Assembly: GCA_964543935.1 (NCBI GenBank)
Contig: CAZJAK010000006.1
Location: forward strand, 1 to 53,804
Length of the DNA stretch: 53,804 nucleotides
Source of the DNA: JAAYDK01 sp964543935
Lineage (GTDB): Bacteria; Spirochaetota; Spirochaetia; Sphaerochaetales; Sphaerochaetaceae
Direction: 5' to 3'
Shown here: positions 7,895 through 15,759 of the stretch, piece by piece
Numbering within the stretch: position 1 is the stretch's first letter
How the letters are laid out: every line of letters begins with the position of its first letter
Translations under genes and position numbers: made by a program
The notes under the pieces: model-generated
The model's input: the letters and a program-made list of their open reading frames with translations, nothing else
What the model was told of the DNA's origin: nothing
Databases searched by the model: none

Positions 7895-10774
7895 TCAGCT
7901 GATCTTCCCCATCGCCCGCAGTATCTTTTCTGGAGTGAACGGCCACGAGCGCATCCAGACCCCGACAGCATCGAAGATGGCGTTCGCCAACGCTGGGGCA
8001 GCCCCGTTCGTAGCTATCTCAGAGATGGATTTCGCCCCGAACGGTCCGAACGCATCTTCTTCATCGATGAGGACAGCTTTAAAATCATCCGGCAACTCGG
8101 TTATCATTGGTGCGCCATAACGAGTAAAATCTGCATTCAGGCAAACACCGTCCTTATTCAATTGCATCCCTTCATACAACGAATGGCCGATAGATTTGAA
8201 GGCAGCTCCGTACATCTGCGCCAACGCCAACTCCGGATTGATCGGTGTACCGGCATCCTGAAGGGCATAGTACTTCTGCACTTTGATCTGTCCAGTGCGG
8301 GTGTTGACCGCTACTTGGGCGAAGTGCGCCCCGTAGGGGATGGCGGCATTGTTGGTGACGAACGAACCATAACCGACCAACTGGCCCCGTCCCGTTCCAG
8401 TCAGGGCATCGTGCGACAGTACCGCATACGAAAGATCCCGTCCTGTCTTGAGCGAGTGGACCACCCCTGGAAAGCGCAACTCAAGGTCACCCACAGGCTC
8501 TCCCATTTGGAGAGCGGCTTCGGCCAACACCTTCATCTTAAGGTCCACAACGGCTTTCAGGGTTGCGTTACCGGAAAAATAGGTACCGCTGGAAGCGTAA
8601 GCCCCTGTATCGAACAAGGTATTGTCGGTGTCGCCAGAGAGAATCGAGACCTTGCCCATGTCGACCTTCATCACTTCGGCCACGCATTTGACCGAGATGG
8701 TATCCAATCCGGTCCCGATATCCGAGCCTCCGCTATGGACCATGAACGTACCGTCGGTATTCAACACCACATCGCAGGTGGAATGGTCCAAACCAGGCAA
8801 TCCTGAGCCTTGCTGGATCATCGCGAATCCCTTGCCGATCTTCCATTCGGGATCAGCGCTTGCTTCACGCTTGCCCCATCCAATCATTGCTGCGCCTTGC
8901 TCGAGAGCTTTGCCAAGACCGCAACTCCCCACCGGCACCACCGTTCCTTCACGCCCCTCCCCGAGACTCTTAAGGATCTCAAGCATGTAGCCGCGCTCGA
9001 CCTTGTTCTTCAAGGCCATCTGCAATGGATCGATGCCGAGTGCATGGGCGGTCTCGGCCAGACACGTCATCAAGGCATAACTGCCTTTGGGGGCACCGTA
9101 GCCTTGGTATGCTCCCGTGGGGGGAATGTTGGTGTAATAGGTGGTGACGTCGAACTTCATGTTTGGACAAGATAACAACGGCAACGTCTTGGAACACGCA
9201 TTCATCGGCACAGTCAGGCAATGGTTGCCATAGGGACCGGTGTTGGCCCGCACATCCATGTAGACGGCTGTGATGGTTCCGTCCCGTTTGGCACCCATCT
9301 TGACGGTTACCCGCATCGGGTGGCGGGTGCTGTTGGCGATGAACTCTTCTTCGCGGGTGTTGCGGCTCAAAATCGGCCTTCTCGTGATCCATGTGGCATA
9401 CGCCGCCACATCCTCGATCAGGATGTCCTGTTTCGAACCATACCCTCCTCCTACCCGTTCCTTTATGACATGGATGCGGTTCTCGTCGATGCCGCACACT
9501 CTCGCGACGATCCTACGCAAGTGGAACGGAACCTGGGTGGAGGCATGGATTACCAAGCGGTCGTTATCGATCTTGGTGAATACGATATGGGGTTCTGGCG
9601 GAGTGCATTGTACTTGGGAGGTCTGATAGGTACGTTCCACGACCACATCGGCCTCGGCAAATCCCCGTTGGACGTCACCGATAGCTCCGTGGGCGGCAGC
9701 TGCCACGTTGTGACGGTTGTCGGCATGCAACGGGAACGGATAGACAACCTTGCCCTCGCGCTCGTCGGTACCTTTGTTGTATTCCTTCAGGTTTTTTGGC
9801 GCTCCGCTAAGGTATTCGGCCGGTCCGTTCTGCACGACCGGCGCACCCTCCGCCATGGCCTCTTCCACCGTGAAGATCGCCGGCAATGGTTCATACGAGA
9901 CAGTGATCGCATCACGGGCTGCCAAGGCTTGCTCCATCGTCTCGGCAACTACTGCGGCAACGCGGTCGCCGACATGGCGGACCTTGCGGTTGAACAAACG
10001 CCGGTCGTAAGGCGAAGGCTCCGGATTGCCCTGCCCGGCCGACATGTAGTATACATCAGGGCAGTTAAATGCGGTGATGATGGCCACGACACCCGGCATG
10101 CTGTTGGCCACCGAGACATCCACCGCATTCACATAGGCATGGGCGTACGGGCTACGCACCATGGCCAATGCACAGGTGCCAGCTTCGATGCGGTCTTCCA
10201 CATAGGATTTCCATCCCGCCACCAGCTGACGCCCGTCGACTTTGGATTTGACCTTGCCGATGTAGGCGAGGTTGTCACGGAACTGAGGAGCGATCATACT
10301 GCGGTAGTGGCCAAAATCGCGCGACTCGCAAGCCAAACGGACTGCAAGGAAGTACAGCTCGTACCCGGTGTCGCGGATGAACAGGCTGGAGAGCGCGTCG
10401 CTGACCTCGTCTCTCGAAGGATGCGTTTTTCGCTCGAGCAACCAAGTCAGCAACAAAGCCGCTTGTGGGGCATTGTAGGCATCTTGGACCACTCCGGCAT
10501 CGATCATCGCTTGTTGGACATAATTCAAGGCCCCGTTGACGGACAAGCTGTCGGCGGTCCGGACAGTCTTACCATCGACCTGGGCGGCCAACATCAGGTT
10601 GGCGAACACGGGCACGTCATCGACGATTACCGTATCGCTACCGGCAAAACCTTCCCCATCGTCGCTGTCACGCACCGCTACACACCCTAACGAGCGCAAT
10701 AACAAACGCAGGTTGTCGGAGGGTTTTACACACGACACCGCCGGTTTCCCGTTGAGGATGAAATTGATGGTCAT
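7895..10774 (-). CDS. xdhD: Selenium-linked molybdenum hydroxylase XdhD
   Basis: 959 residues, colinear with E. coli XdhD (about 956). Molybdopterin-containing hydroxylase, probably acting on purines, and a member of the group linked to labile selenium. Residues 1-75 form a ferredoxin-like domain that has lost the iron-sulphur cysteines: only C15 and C31 remain, and the usual GCGxGxCGAC loop is replaced by GFAGSD. A helical linker follows, then the large aldehyde-oxidase/xanthine-dehydrogenase domains from about residue 190 (ERVGGGYGSKQD, GAYQGYGAPKG, PFGAKSISEIATNGAAPA with the catalytic glutamate). Start ATG 10774 has AAGGAGG 6 bases upstream and overlaps the ygfM stop (ATGA). Electrons probably leave through YgfM and YgfK (inference). 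Confidence 0.93.
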   Translation of the reverse strand: MTINFILNGKPAVSCVKPSDNLRLLLRSLGCVAVRDSDDGEGFAGSDTVIVDDVPVFANLMLAAQVDGKTVRTADSLSVNGALNYVQQAMIDAGVVQDAYNAPQAALLLTWLLERKTHPSRDEVSDALSSLFIRDTGYELYFLAVRLACESRDFGHYRSMIAPQFRDNLAYIGKVKSKVDGRQLVAGWKSYVEDRIEAGTCALAMVRSPYAHAYVNAVDVSVANSMPGVVAIITAFNCPDVYYMSAGQGNPEPSPYDRRLFNRKVRHVGDRVAAVVAETMEQALAARDAITVSYEPLPAIFTVEEAMAEGAPVVQNGPAEYLSGAPKNLKEYNKGTDEREGKVVYPFPLHADNRHNVAAAAHGAIGDVQRGFAEADVVVERTYQTSQVQCTPPEPHIVFTKIDNDRLVIHASTQVPFHLRRIVARVCGIDENRIHVIKERVGGGYGSKQDILIEDVAAYATWITRRPILSRNTREEEFIANSTRHPMRVTVKMGAKRDGTITAVYMDVRANTGPYGNHCLTVPMNACSKTLPLLSCPNMKFDVTTYYTNIPPTGAYQGYGAPKGSYALMTCLAETAHALGIDPLQMALKNKVERGYMLEILKSLGEGREGTVVPVGSCGLGKALEQGAAMIGWGKREASADPEWKIGKGFAMIQQGSGLPGLDHSTCDVVLNTDGTFMVHSGGSDIGTGLDTISVKCVAEVMKVDMGKVSILSGDTDNTLFDTGAYASSGTYFSGNATLKAVVDLKMKVLAEAALQMGEPVGDLELRFPGVVHSLKTGRDLSYAVLSHDALTGTGRGQLVGYGSFVTNNAAIPYGAHFAQVAVNTRTGQIKVQKYYALQDAGTPINPELALAQMYGAAFKSIGHSLYEGMQLNKDGVCLNADFTRYGAPMITELPDDFKAVLIDEEDAFGPFGAKSISEIATNGAAPALANAIFDAVGVWMRSWPFTPEKILRAMGKIS

Positions 10775-11622
10775 ACGGTACCTCCTTGGACACGCGAATC
10801 GAGGCAGGTGCGGTACAATGTGGCCAAGGCGGTTCCCAACAAGTAACGTTTGTAACTTTGCGTCCCGCTTATATCGTCCACTATCGAAACAGCCGGGACG
10901 GTGAATGTCAGGATTGCATCCTCGCCGACATACGAACCGTTGGATATCGCCTCTTCCTGTTCAGGCAAGCGGAAGACCCCGGTACCCTTCACGGCCGCGC
11001 ACAAACGCACATCGTGCGCCGCACCGCTGGACATGTCGGCTCCCAAAGAGATGGTGACAGCCGCTGGACTTTGCTCGGTGACAGCGAAACGCAAACTAGC
11101 CACGAAACGGGAGGGCTTGTTAAGCACGACCGACAACAACAGGCTGTCATTGAAATGCTCCTTGAAGGCCAAGTATTCACGGATGGGGATGTTTTCCTCC
11201 AACACCGTGCCGTCTTGCCCAAGGCTGGCCAGCACCAAACGGGCTTTAGCCGCCACTAAAGTTGGGGTCAAATACGAATCATCACGCTGTACGACGAGAT
11301 TTCCACCGATAGTGGCCATGTTGCGGCGGGTCCGCGAAGCGCAGAACAAGATGGCATGTTTGAGCCAAGCAGGAACCAGCTCCGAATCAAGCACATCCTG
11401 CATCGTTGAGCGGGCCCCGATGACCAAACCGTTCTCCGCCTTGGTGATGTGATCCAATCCGAGACGATCCAACGATATTACTGTATGTGGGGACAGTGGT
11501 GATCCCAACCGGTTGATTTCGGTTCCGCCGGCCAGAAAGGCAGTCTTGGGACCGCCCTTTTGTTTCAAGCGCAAGGCTTCTTCAAGAGAAGAAGCAGTCA
11601 GAAATGCCTCGATCATGTTCAT
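10771..11622 (-). CDS. ygfM: FAD-binding subunit of the molybdenum hydroxylase, YgfM-like
   Basis: 283 residues. FAD-binding domain of the CO-dehydrogenase/xanthine-dehydrogenase medium-subunit family: FLAGGTEINR and TRRNMATIGGNLV correspond to the two FAD pyrophosphate motifs (about residues 29-40 and 97-110), followed by the C-terminal CODH domain. It should pass electrons between XdhD and an acceptor. Start ATG 11622 has GGGAGGG immediately upstream; a second ATG two codons in is possible. Overlaps xdhD by four bases and follows the 8-oxoguanine deaminase gene by 8 bases, so it is clearly co-transcribed. A separate iron-sulphur subunit gene, normal for this enzyme family, is not present. 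Confidence 0.88.
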   Translation of the reverse strand: MNMIEAFLTASSLEEALRLKQKGGPKTAFLAGGTEINRLGSPLSPHTVISLDRLGLDHITKAENGLVIGARSTMQDVLDSELVPAWLKHAILFCASRTRRNMATIGGNLVVQRDDSYLTPTLVAAKARLVLASLGQDGTVLEENIPIREYLAFKEHFNDSLLLSVVLNKPSRFVASLRFAVTEQSPAAVTISLGADMSSGAAHDVRLCAAVKGTGVFRLPEQEEAISNGSYVGEDAILTFTVPAVSIVDDISGTQSYKRYLLGTALATLYRTCLDSRVQGGTV

Positions 11623-11630
11623 TTCCCTCC

Positions 11631-13007
11631 CTAAAGGGCTTTGGAGAGCAACCGGGCGCTTACCGTCCGGGCACTGCGCGCCAATTCATCTTCGTCCAGT
11701 CCGACAAGGCGCTTTCCGTCGACGACGACGTGGCCGTTGACGATTGTATGGCTTGTCTGATGGTCGTATCCGCAAAAGAGCAATGAGGCTACCGGGTCGG
11801 CTTGCGATCCGGCATATCCGATGGTGTCCACATCGAACACGGCGATGTCGGCAGCCCAGCCGGGCTGCAGGCGTCCGACCAAACCGAAATTTAGCATGTT
11901 GGCTCCATTGACCGTCGCCATGGCCAATGCTCGCCCACAGGTCAACGCCTTCGCTCCCTTTCCAACCCGCTGCAACAACAGAGCGTTGCGGATTTCCCCC
12001 AACATGTCGGAGCTGTCGTTGGAAGCCGAACCATCGACAGCGATCCCGACAGTGATCCCGCTATCGAGCATCTCGGTAACCCGGCAGATGCCCGAACCAA
12101 GGCGCATGTTGGAGGAGGGACAATGGGCGATGGAAGTGCCCGTCTGGGCTAAAAGACGCAACTCATCGTCGTTGAAATGAATACCGTGGGCATAGAACAC
12201 GTCTGGGCCTATCAACGAGCATTCTTCCATGAGTGCCAACGGCCTTTTGCCGTACATCTGCTGGCAAAAATCGTTCTCGTCGCGGGTTTCGGCCAAATGG
12301 GTGTGCAAACGCACTCCATGCTTGCGTGCCAGAATGGCGCTGTCACGCATCAATTCTTTGGTGACGCTGAACGGACTGCAGGGAGCAAGCACGATCTTGC
12401 GCATCGCCAGCGGACCGTTATCGTGGAATGCTCCGATGACCCGTTCGCTATCGGCCAAGATTTCATCGGCGGTCTGTACGACCGAATCAGGGGGCAAACC
12501 CCCATCTTTTTTGCTCAGCGACATCGAGCCACGTGTCGGGCTGAACCGCATGCCAAGCTTCTCAGCCGCAGCAAACTGCAAAGCCATCAAATCGCCGGTG
12601 AAAGACCGCGGATACAGGTAATGGTGGTCGGTCGTGCAGGTACAACCGGTCTTGAGCAATTCGGCCATCGCCAAAGCCGAGGAGACATAGACTGCCTCCT
12701 CATCGATGTGGCGCCACCGTTCATACAAGAACACCAGCCAATCGAACAACTCGGCATCCTGCACCTGCGGCAAGTTCCTGGTCAGTGTTTGATAAAAATG
12801 ATGATGGGTGTTGACGAAACCGGGAACAACGACATGATGGGAGCAATCGATGATTCTGGCACCCGCAGGAGGCTCGAGCCCTCCCCGGGGAGCCACCTGC
12901 GCAACAGTGTTTCCCTTTACCAACAAGTCGGCTCCATACAGTGCCGGTTGGTCGGCATCGGTCTTCAGACAGTGGATGTGCTTCAGCAAGATTGCTTGTT
13001 CGTTCAT
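11631..13007 (-). CDS. 8-oxoguanine deaminase, amidohydrolase family
   Basis: 458 residues. Zinc-dependent amidohydrolase of the cytosine-deaminase-like group; it most resembles enzymes deaminating 8-oxoguanine to urate (also annotated as hydroxyatrazine ethylaminohydrolase-like). Metal and active-site motifs are visible: NTHHHFYQTLTRN near residue 65, HTHLAETRDEND near 240, YAHGIHF near 280, and the aspartate in VDGSASNDSSD near 330. Start ATG 13007 has AGGAG 8 bases upstream; a longer frame to 13058 has none. First gene of the block running through ygfM, xdhD and ygeW, with its own promoter and leader. Product urate would enter the same catabolic route. Guanine or triazine substrates cannot be excluded. 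Confidence 0.8.
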   Translation of the reverse strand: MNEQAILLKHIHCLKTDADQPALYGADLLVKGNTVAQVAPRGGLEPPAGARIIDCSHHVVVPGFVNTHHHFYQTLTRNLPQVQDAELFDWLVFLYERWRHIDEEAVYVSSALAMAELLKTGCTCTTDHHYLYPRSFTGDLMALQFAAAEKLGMRFSPTRGSMSLSKKDGGLPPDSVVQTADEILADSERVIGAFHDNGPLAMRKIVLAPCSPFSVTKELMRDSAILARKHGVRLHTHLAETRDENDFCQQMYGKRPLALMEECSLIGPDVFYAHGIHFNDDELRLLAQTGTSIAHCPSSNMRLGSGICRVTEMLDSGITVGIAVDGSASNDSSDMLGEIRNALLLQRVGKGAKALTCGRALAMATVNGANMLNFGLVGRLQPGWAADIAVFDVDTIGYAGSQADPVASLLFCGYDHQTSHTIVNGHVVVDGKRLVGLDEDELARSARTVSARLLSKAL

Positions 13008-13018
13008 GCCTGCTCCTG

Positions 13019-13034
13019 GACAGTCTGGACTGTC
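13019..13034. promoter_or_regulatory. Perfect inverted repeat just upstream of the deaminase ribosome site
   Basis: GACAGTC-TG-GACTGTC, 7-base arms and a 2-base spacer, lying 12-27 bases before the ATG at 13007 and abutting its AGGAG site, within the predicted leader. It could be an operator or an RNA hairpin affecting initiation. Confidence 0.45.
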
Positions 13035-13063
13035 TTGTCTTGGCTCTCCCACATGCACAGGCT

Positions 13064-13087
13064 GCGGGAGTCGCTGCGTGCTCCCGC
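13064..13087 (-). repeat. Leader hairpin
   Basis: GCGGGAG and CTCCCGC arms (7 base pairs) around a 10-base loop, immediately downstream of the predicted transcription start for the deaminase-ygfM-xdhD transcript. Too GC-rich to ignore, but no T tract follows, so it is not a classical attenuator. Confidence 0.4.
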
Positions 13088-13096
13088 TCCCTGTAC

Positions 13097-13125
13097 ACTA
13101 TACGGCACTTCCGATCGTATTTCCA
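13097..13125 (-). promoter_or_regulatory. Candidate promoter for the 8-oxoguanine deaminase-ygfM-xdhD block
   Basis: Minus strand TGGAAA (13120-13125), 17-base spacer, TATAGT (13097-13102). Expected start near 13090 leaves a leader of about 80 bases containing the hairpin and the palindrome described separately. Confidence 0.45.
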
Positions 13126-13128
13126 GTT

Positions 13129-14343
13129 TCACGCCTCGAGGCTGTACGGCAACATCGCATACAATGCAGCACAAATCTCGAGGTCGTCGACCCGGTTGAT
13201 CTCGTTGGGCGCGTGGGCTTGGGCCTCGTCGCCGGGGCCGAAGCCGATTGCGGGGATCTTGTGCCGACCGGTCGTCGCCACCAAATTGGTCGAGAAGGTC
13301 CACTTGTCGACAACCGGAGCCTTGCCAAACAGCTTGTGATGGGCATCGACACCCGCTTTCACCAATGGATGGCCCGCATCGATCTTCCAGGTCGGGAAGT
13401 ACAGCTCCTGGTGGTAATCCTTGTTGGTCCAACCGATTTTCTCGTACATCGGCATCTCGACGACAATCTGTTGCACAGCATCGCCGGTGGCCTTGGAAAT
13501 GTAGTCACGCACTTGCGACATAGCCAATTCAGCATCTTCACCCCAAGTGAGGCGCCGATCGAGATAAAGCATGGCGTAATCGGCCACTGCACATTGGGAG
13601 GGCCCCCGCACATCCATCTGGGAAACGGTGATCGTCCCTTTGCCCAAGAATTTTTCGGCATCGGGTTGTAAGTCTTTGTTCAACTGCTCAATGGCCAAGG
13701 CGGCTTTGGCTGCTTTATAGGCCGCACTCACACCCCTTTCGGGTGCCGAACCATGGCAGGAAACACCCCGCAGGATCACACGGATTTCCATGCGGCCTCG
13801 ATGACCGCGATACAAGCGGCAACTGGTCGGTTCGGTCGACACGATGAGGTCGGGCTTGAAGTGCTCCTCCTCGATCAGGTATTTCCAGCACATGCCGTCG
13901 CAGTCCTCCTCCATGACCGTGAAGGTGAAGTAGACGGTATATTGACCACCGTAGCCCAATTCCTTGAGAATCCGGCCAGCCGTGATCATCGAGGCGGCGC
14001 CGCCTTTTTGATCTGAAGACCCGCGCCCCCAAACCTTGCCATCCTTGATATCACCACTGAACGGATCAAAATTCCAGTTGGCAAGGTTACCGACTTCGAC
14101 CGTATCGATGTGGGCGTCGAAGGCCAGTTTTTTAGGACCGTTTCCCACCCTGGCGATCACGCTACCCAAACCATCGATACGCACCTCGTCAAATCCAGCC
14201 TCGCGGCACAATTCGACAATGAGACGGCACACGTCCTCTTCCTTGCTGCTGTACGACTTGACCTTCACCATCTTGGAAAGGTTCAGGGCCGTGTAGTCGC
14301 GATACTCCGCCGCCTTCTTCCTGATCTGCTCCTGGATGTCCAT
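13129..14343 (-). CDS. ygeY: YgeY family M20 hydrolase
   Basis: 404 residues, the same length as E. coli YgeY. A zinc-dependent M20 peptidase/deacetylase-fold enzyme linked to selenium-dependent purine breakdown, probably cleaving a C-N bond of a ureido intermediate. Metal motifs in order: AFDAHIDTV (His and Asp), GRGSSDQKGG (bridging Asp), TVMEEDCDG (catalytic Glu pair), VSTEPTS, and the late His in DEAQAHAPNE. Start ATG 14343 has AAGGAG 7 bases upstream; the longer frame to 14385 adds residues not seen in the family. It follows ssnA by 64 bases and is the last gene of the ygfK-ssnA-ygeY block. The exact substrate is not established from sequence. Confidence 0.92.
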   Translation of the reverse strand: MDIQEQIRKKAAEYRDYTALNLSKMVKVKSYSSKEEDVCRLIVELCREAGFDEVRIDGLGSVIARVGNGPKKLAFDAHIDTVEVGNLANWNFDPFSGDIKDGKVWGRGSSDQKGGAASMITAGRILKELGYGGQYTVYFTFTVMEEDCDGMCWKYLIEEEHFKPDLIVSTEPTSCRLYRGHRGRMEIRVILRGVSCHGSAPERGVSAAYKAAKAALAIEQLNKDLQPDAEKFLGKGTITVSQMDVRGPSQCAVADYAMLYLDRRLTWGEDAELAMSQVRDYISKATGDAVQQIVVEMPMYEKIGWTNKDYHQELYFPTWKIDAGHPLVKAGVDAHHKLFGKAPVVDKWTFSTNLVATTGRHKIPAIGFGPGDEAQAHAPNEINRVDDLEICAALYAMLPYSLEA

Positions 14344-14407
14344 GCCTGCTCCTTGGCCCGTTAGGCCGACTTGGTCTTTCACCATTGCTACATCCCGTTC
14401 CTATCCG

Positions 14408-15745
14408 TCACGGGGTTATCGAATCCACTGAATTCCACACACGCCGGGCGACTTCTGCCGCTTTGGCGTAGACTTCCTCAACATCGAACGGGAACGTACG
14501 CTTCTCCATCACCATGCGGCCATCGACCATAACCGATTCGACCGCATTCGAGGAGATGCCCCATACCACATGCGAAGCGGCATTGGCTTGGACCAAAGGC
14601 GTCGGGGCATGGTAATCAAGCACGACCAAGTCGGCTTTGTATCCGCTCTCAATCCGCCCGAAGGGGGCTTTGAAAGCACGTTCCAACAACTTGTTGCCGC
14701 GATTCAGCACAGTCAAGAAATCCGACGGCCACCATGGCCCCCCGGCATCCTTGTGCTTGAAGAATGCTAATTTTATCTCTTCGAACATGTTGCCGCCACA
14801 TCCGTCGGTTCCCAAGACGAGGTTGTCCGCACGTGTGGCCAGATCGCAATACCCGACATGGTTATTCATGTTGCTGCGCGGATTGTGGGCCAAAAAGCAT
14901 CCTCTGCTGTTGATCAACTCCAGTTCGCGCTCGCTGAGAAACAATCCATGCACAAGCAACGTGTCGGGACCGAGCAATCCATGCCTTTCCAATCGCTCGG
15001 CGATGTCCAGACCGTACTGGTGATGGGACCAAAGTACATCATAGGTGTCCTCAGCGACATGGAGGTGCATACCGCGCCCGGTAGACCGGCACGCATCGGC
15101 TAGCAAATCCAATCCTTCGTCAGGAATGGTGAACGGGGCATGGCCGCCTATCATCGCTTCCACCAACGGGGAATCTCCAGCGGCGCGGCGCTCATCGACG
15201 CTGCGCGCGAAAGCGATGTTCTCCGCGACGCCTTCGCGCACCTCTGCCATTTTGCCATTGCGGTCGGTCACCTCATAGCACGTCGAGCCGCGCACACCGA
15301 CCGTCTCCATTCCTTTCGCAATGGTCTCGAGCGATCCGCTGATAAACGACGGGCTGGCGTGGTGGTCGATGCAAGCTGTCGTACCGGCCGAGATGGCATC
15401 GATCGAACAAATCAGACTGCTGTACAAGCAAGCTTCCTCATCGAGGGCGCGGTCCAGACGCCACCACCATTCCTTCAGCACTTGGATGAAATCGTTTTGG
15501 GGACCCGCTTTCACCAACATCCCGCGGGACAATCCCGAATAAAAATGGTGATGGGCGCACACCATGCCAGGAATGATCGTCTTTCCACTGCAATCATGAT
15601 GGATAGCGTCCGTATAAGCCTGGCCACATCGTGGCCCCACTGCAACGATCCTGTCTCCCTGCACGACCACATCGAGGCACTCGCCCACCTCGAAGGGAGG
15701 TTGGGTTTGCACCACCCGCACATGGGAAAATACATGGGTTTCCAT
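14408..15745 (-). CDS. ssnA: Putative aminohydrolase SsnA
   Basis: 445 residues (E. coli SsnA about 442). Amidohydrolase related to guanine and chlorohydrolase-type deaminases, found with ygfK, xdhD and ygeW in selenium-linked purine clusters. Seen: CAHHHFYSGLSRGM near residue 60 for the metal site, HLHVAEDTYD, VHGLFLS, and DGCGGNMFEE with the late metal aspartate. Start ATG 15745 is preceded by GAAAGGAG at 8 bases; the in-frame ATG 21 bases earlier would contain that site inside the gene. It lies 14 bases after ygfK. Its reaction is not firmly known; guanine deamination or an unidentified ring opening are the alternatives. Confidence 0.9.
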   Translation of the reverse strand: METHVFSHVRVVQTQPPFEVGECLDVVVQGDRIVAVGPRCGQAYTDAIHHDCSGKTIIPGMVCAHHHFYSGLSRGMLVKAGPQNDFIQVLKEWWWRLDRALDEEACLYSSLICSIDAISAGTTACIDHHASPSFISGSLETIAKGMETVGVRGSTCYEVTDRNGKMAEVREGVAENIAFARSVDERRAAGDSPLVEAMIGGHAPFTIPDEGLDLLADACRSTGRGMHLHVAEDTYDVLWSHHQYGLDIAERLERHGLLGPDTLLVHGLFLSERELELINSRGCFLAHNPRSNMNNHVGYCDLATRADNLVLGTDGCGGNMFEEIKLAFFKHKDAGGPWWPSDFLTVLNRGNKLLERAFKAPFGRIESGYKADLVVLDYHAPTPLVQANAASHVVWGISSNAVESVMVDGRMVMEKRTFPFDVEEVYAKAAEVARRVWNSVDSITP

Positions 15746-15759
15746 GTCGCAGACTCCTT

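Noticed and set aside
9221..10690. Open frame of 489 codons on the plus strand, antisense to xdhD
   Set aside because: It is the shadow of a strongly conserved gene with GC-rich third positions; the translation shows no domain and is rich in His/Arg/Asp as expected for antisense.
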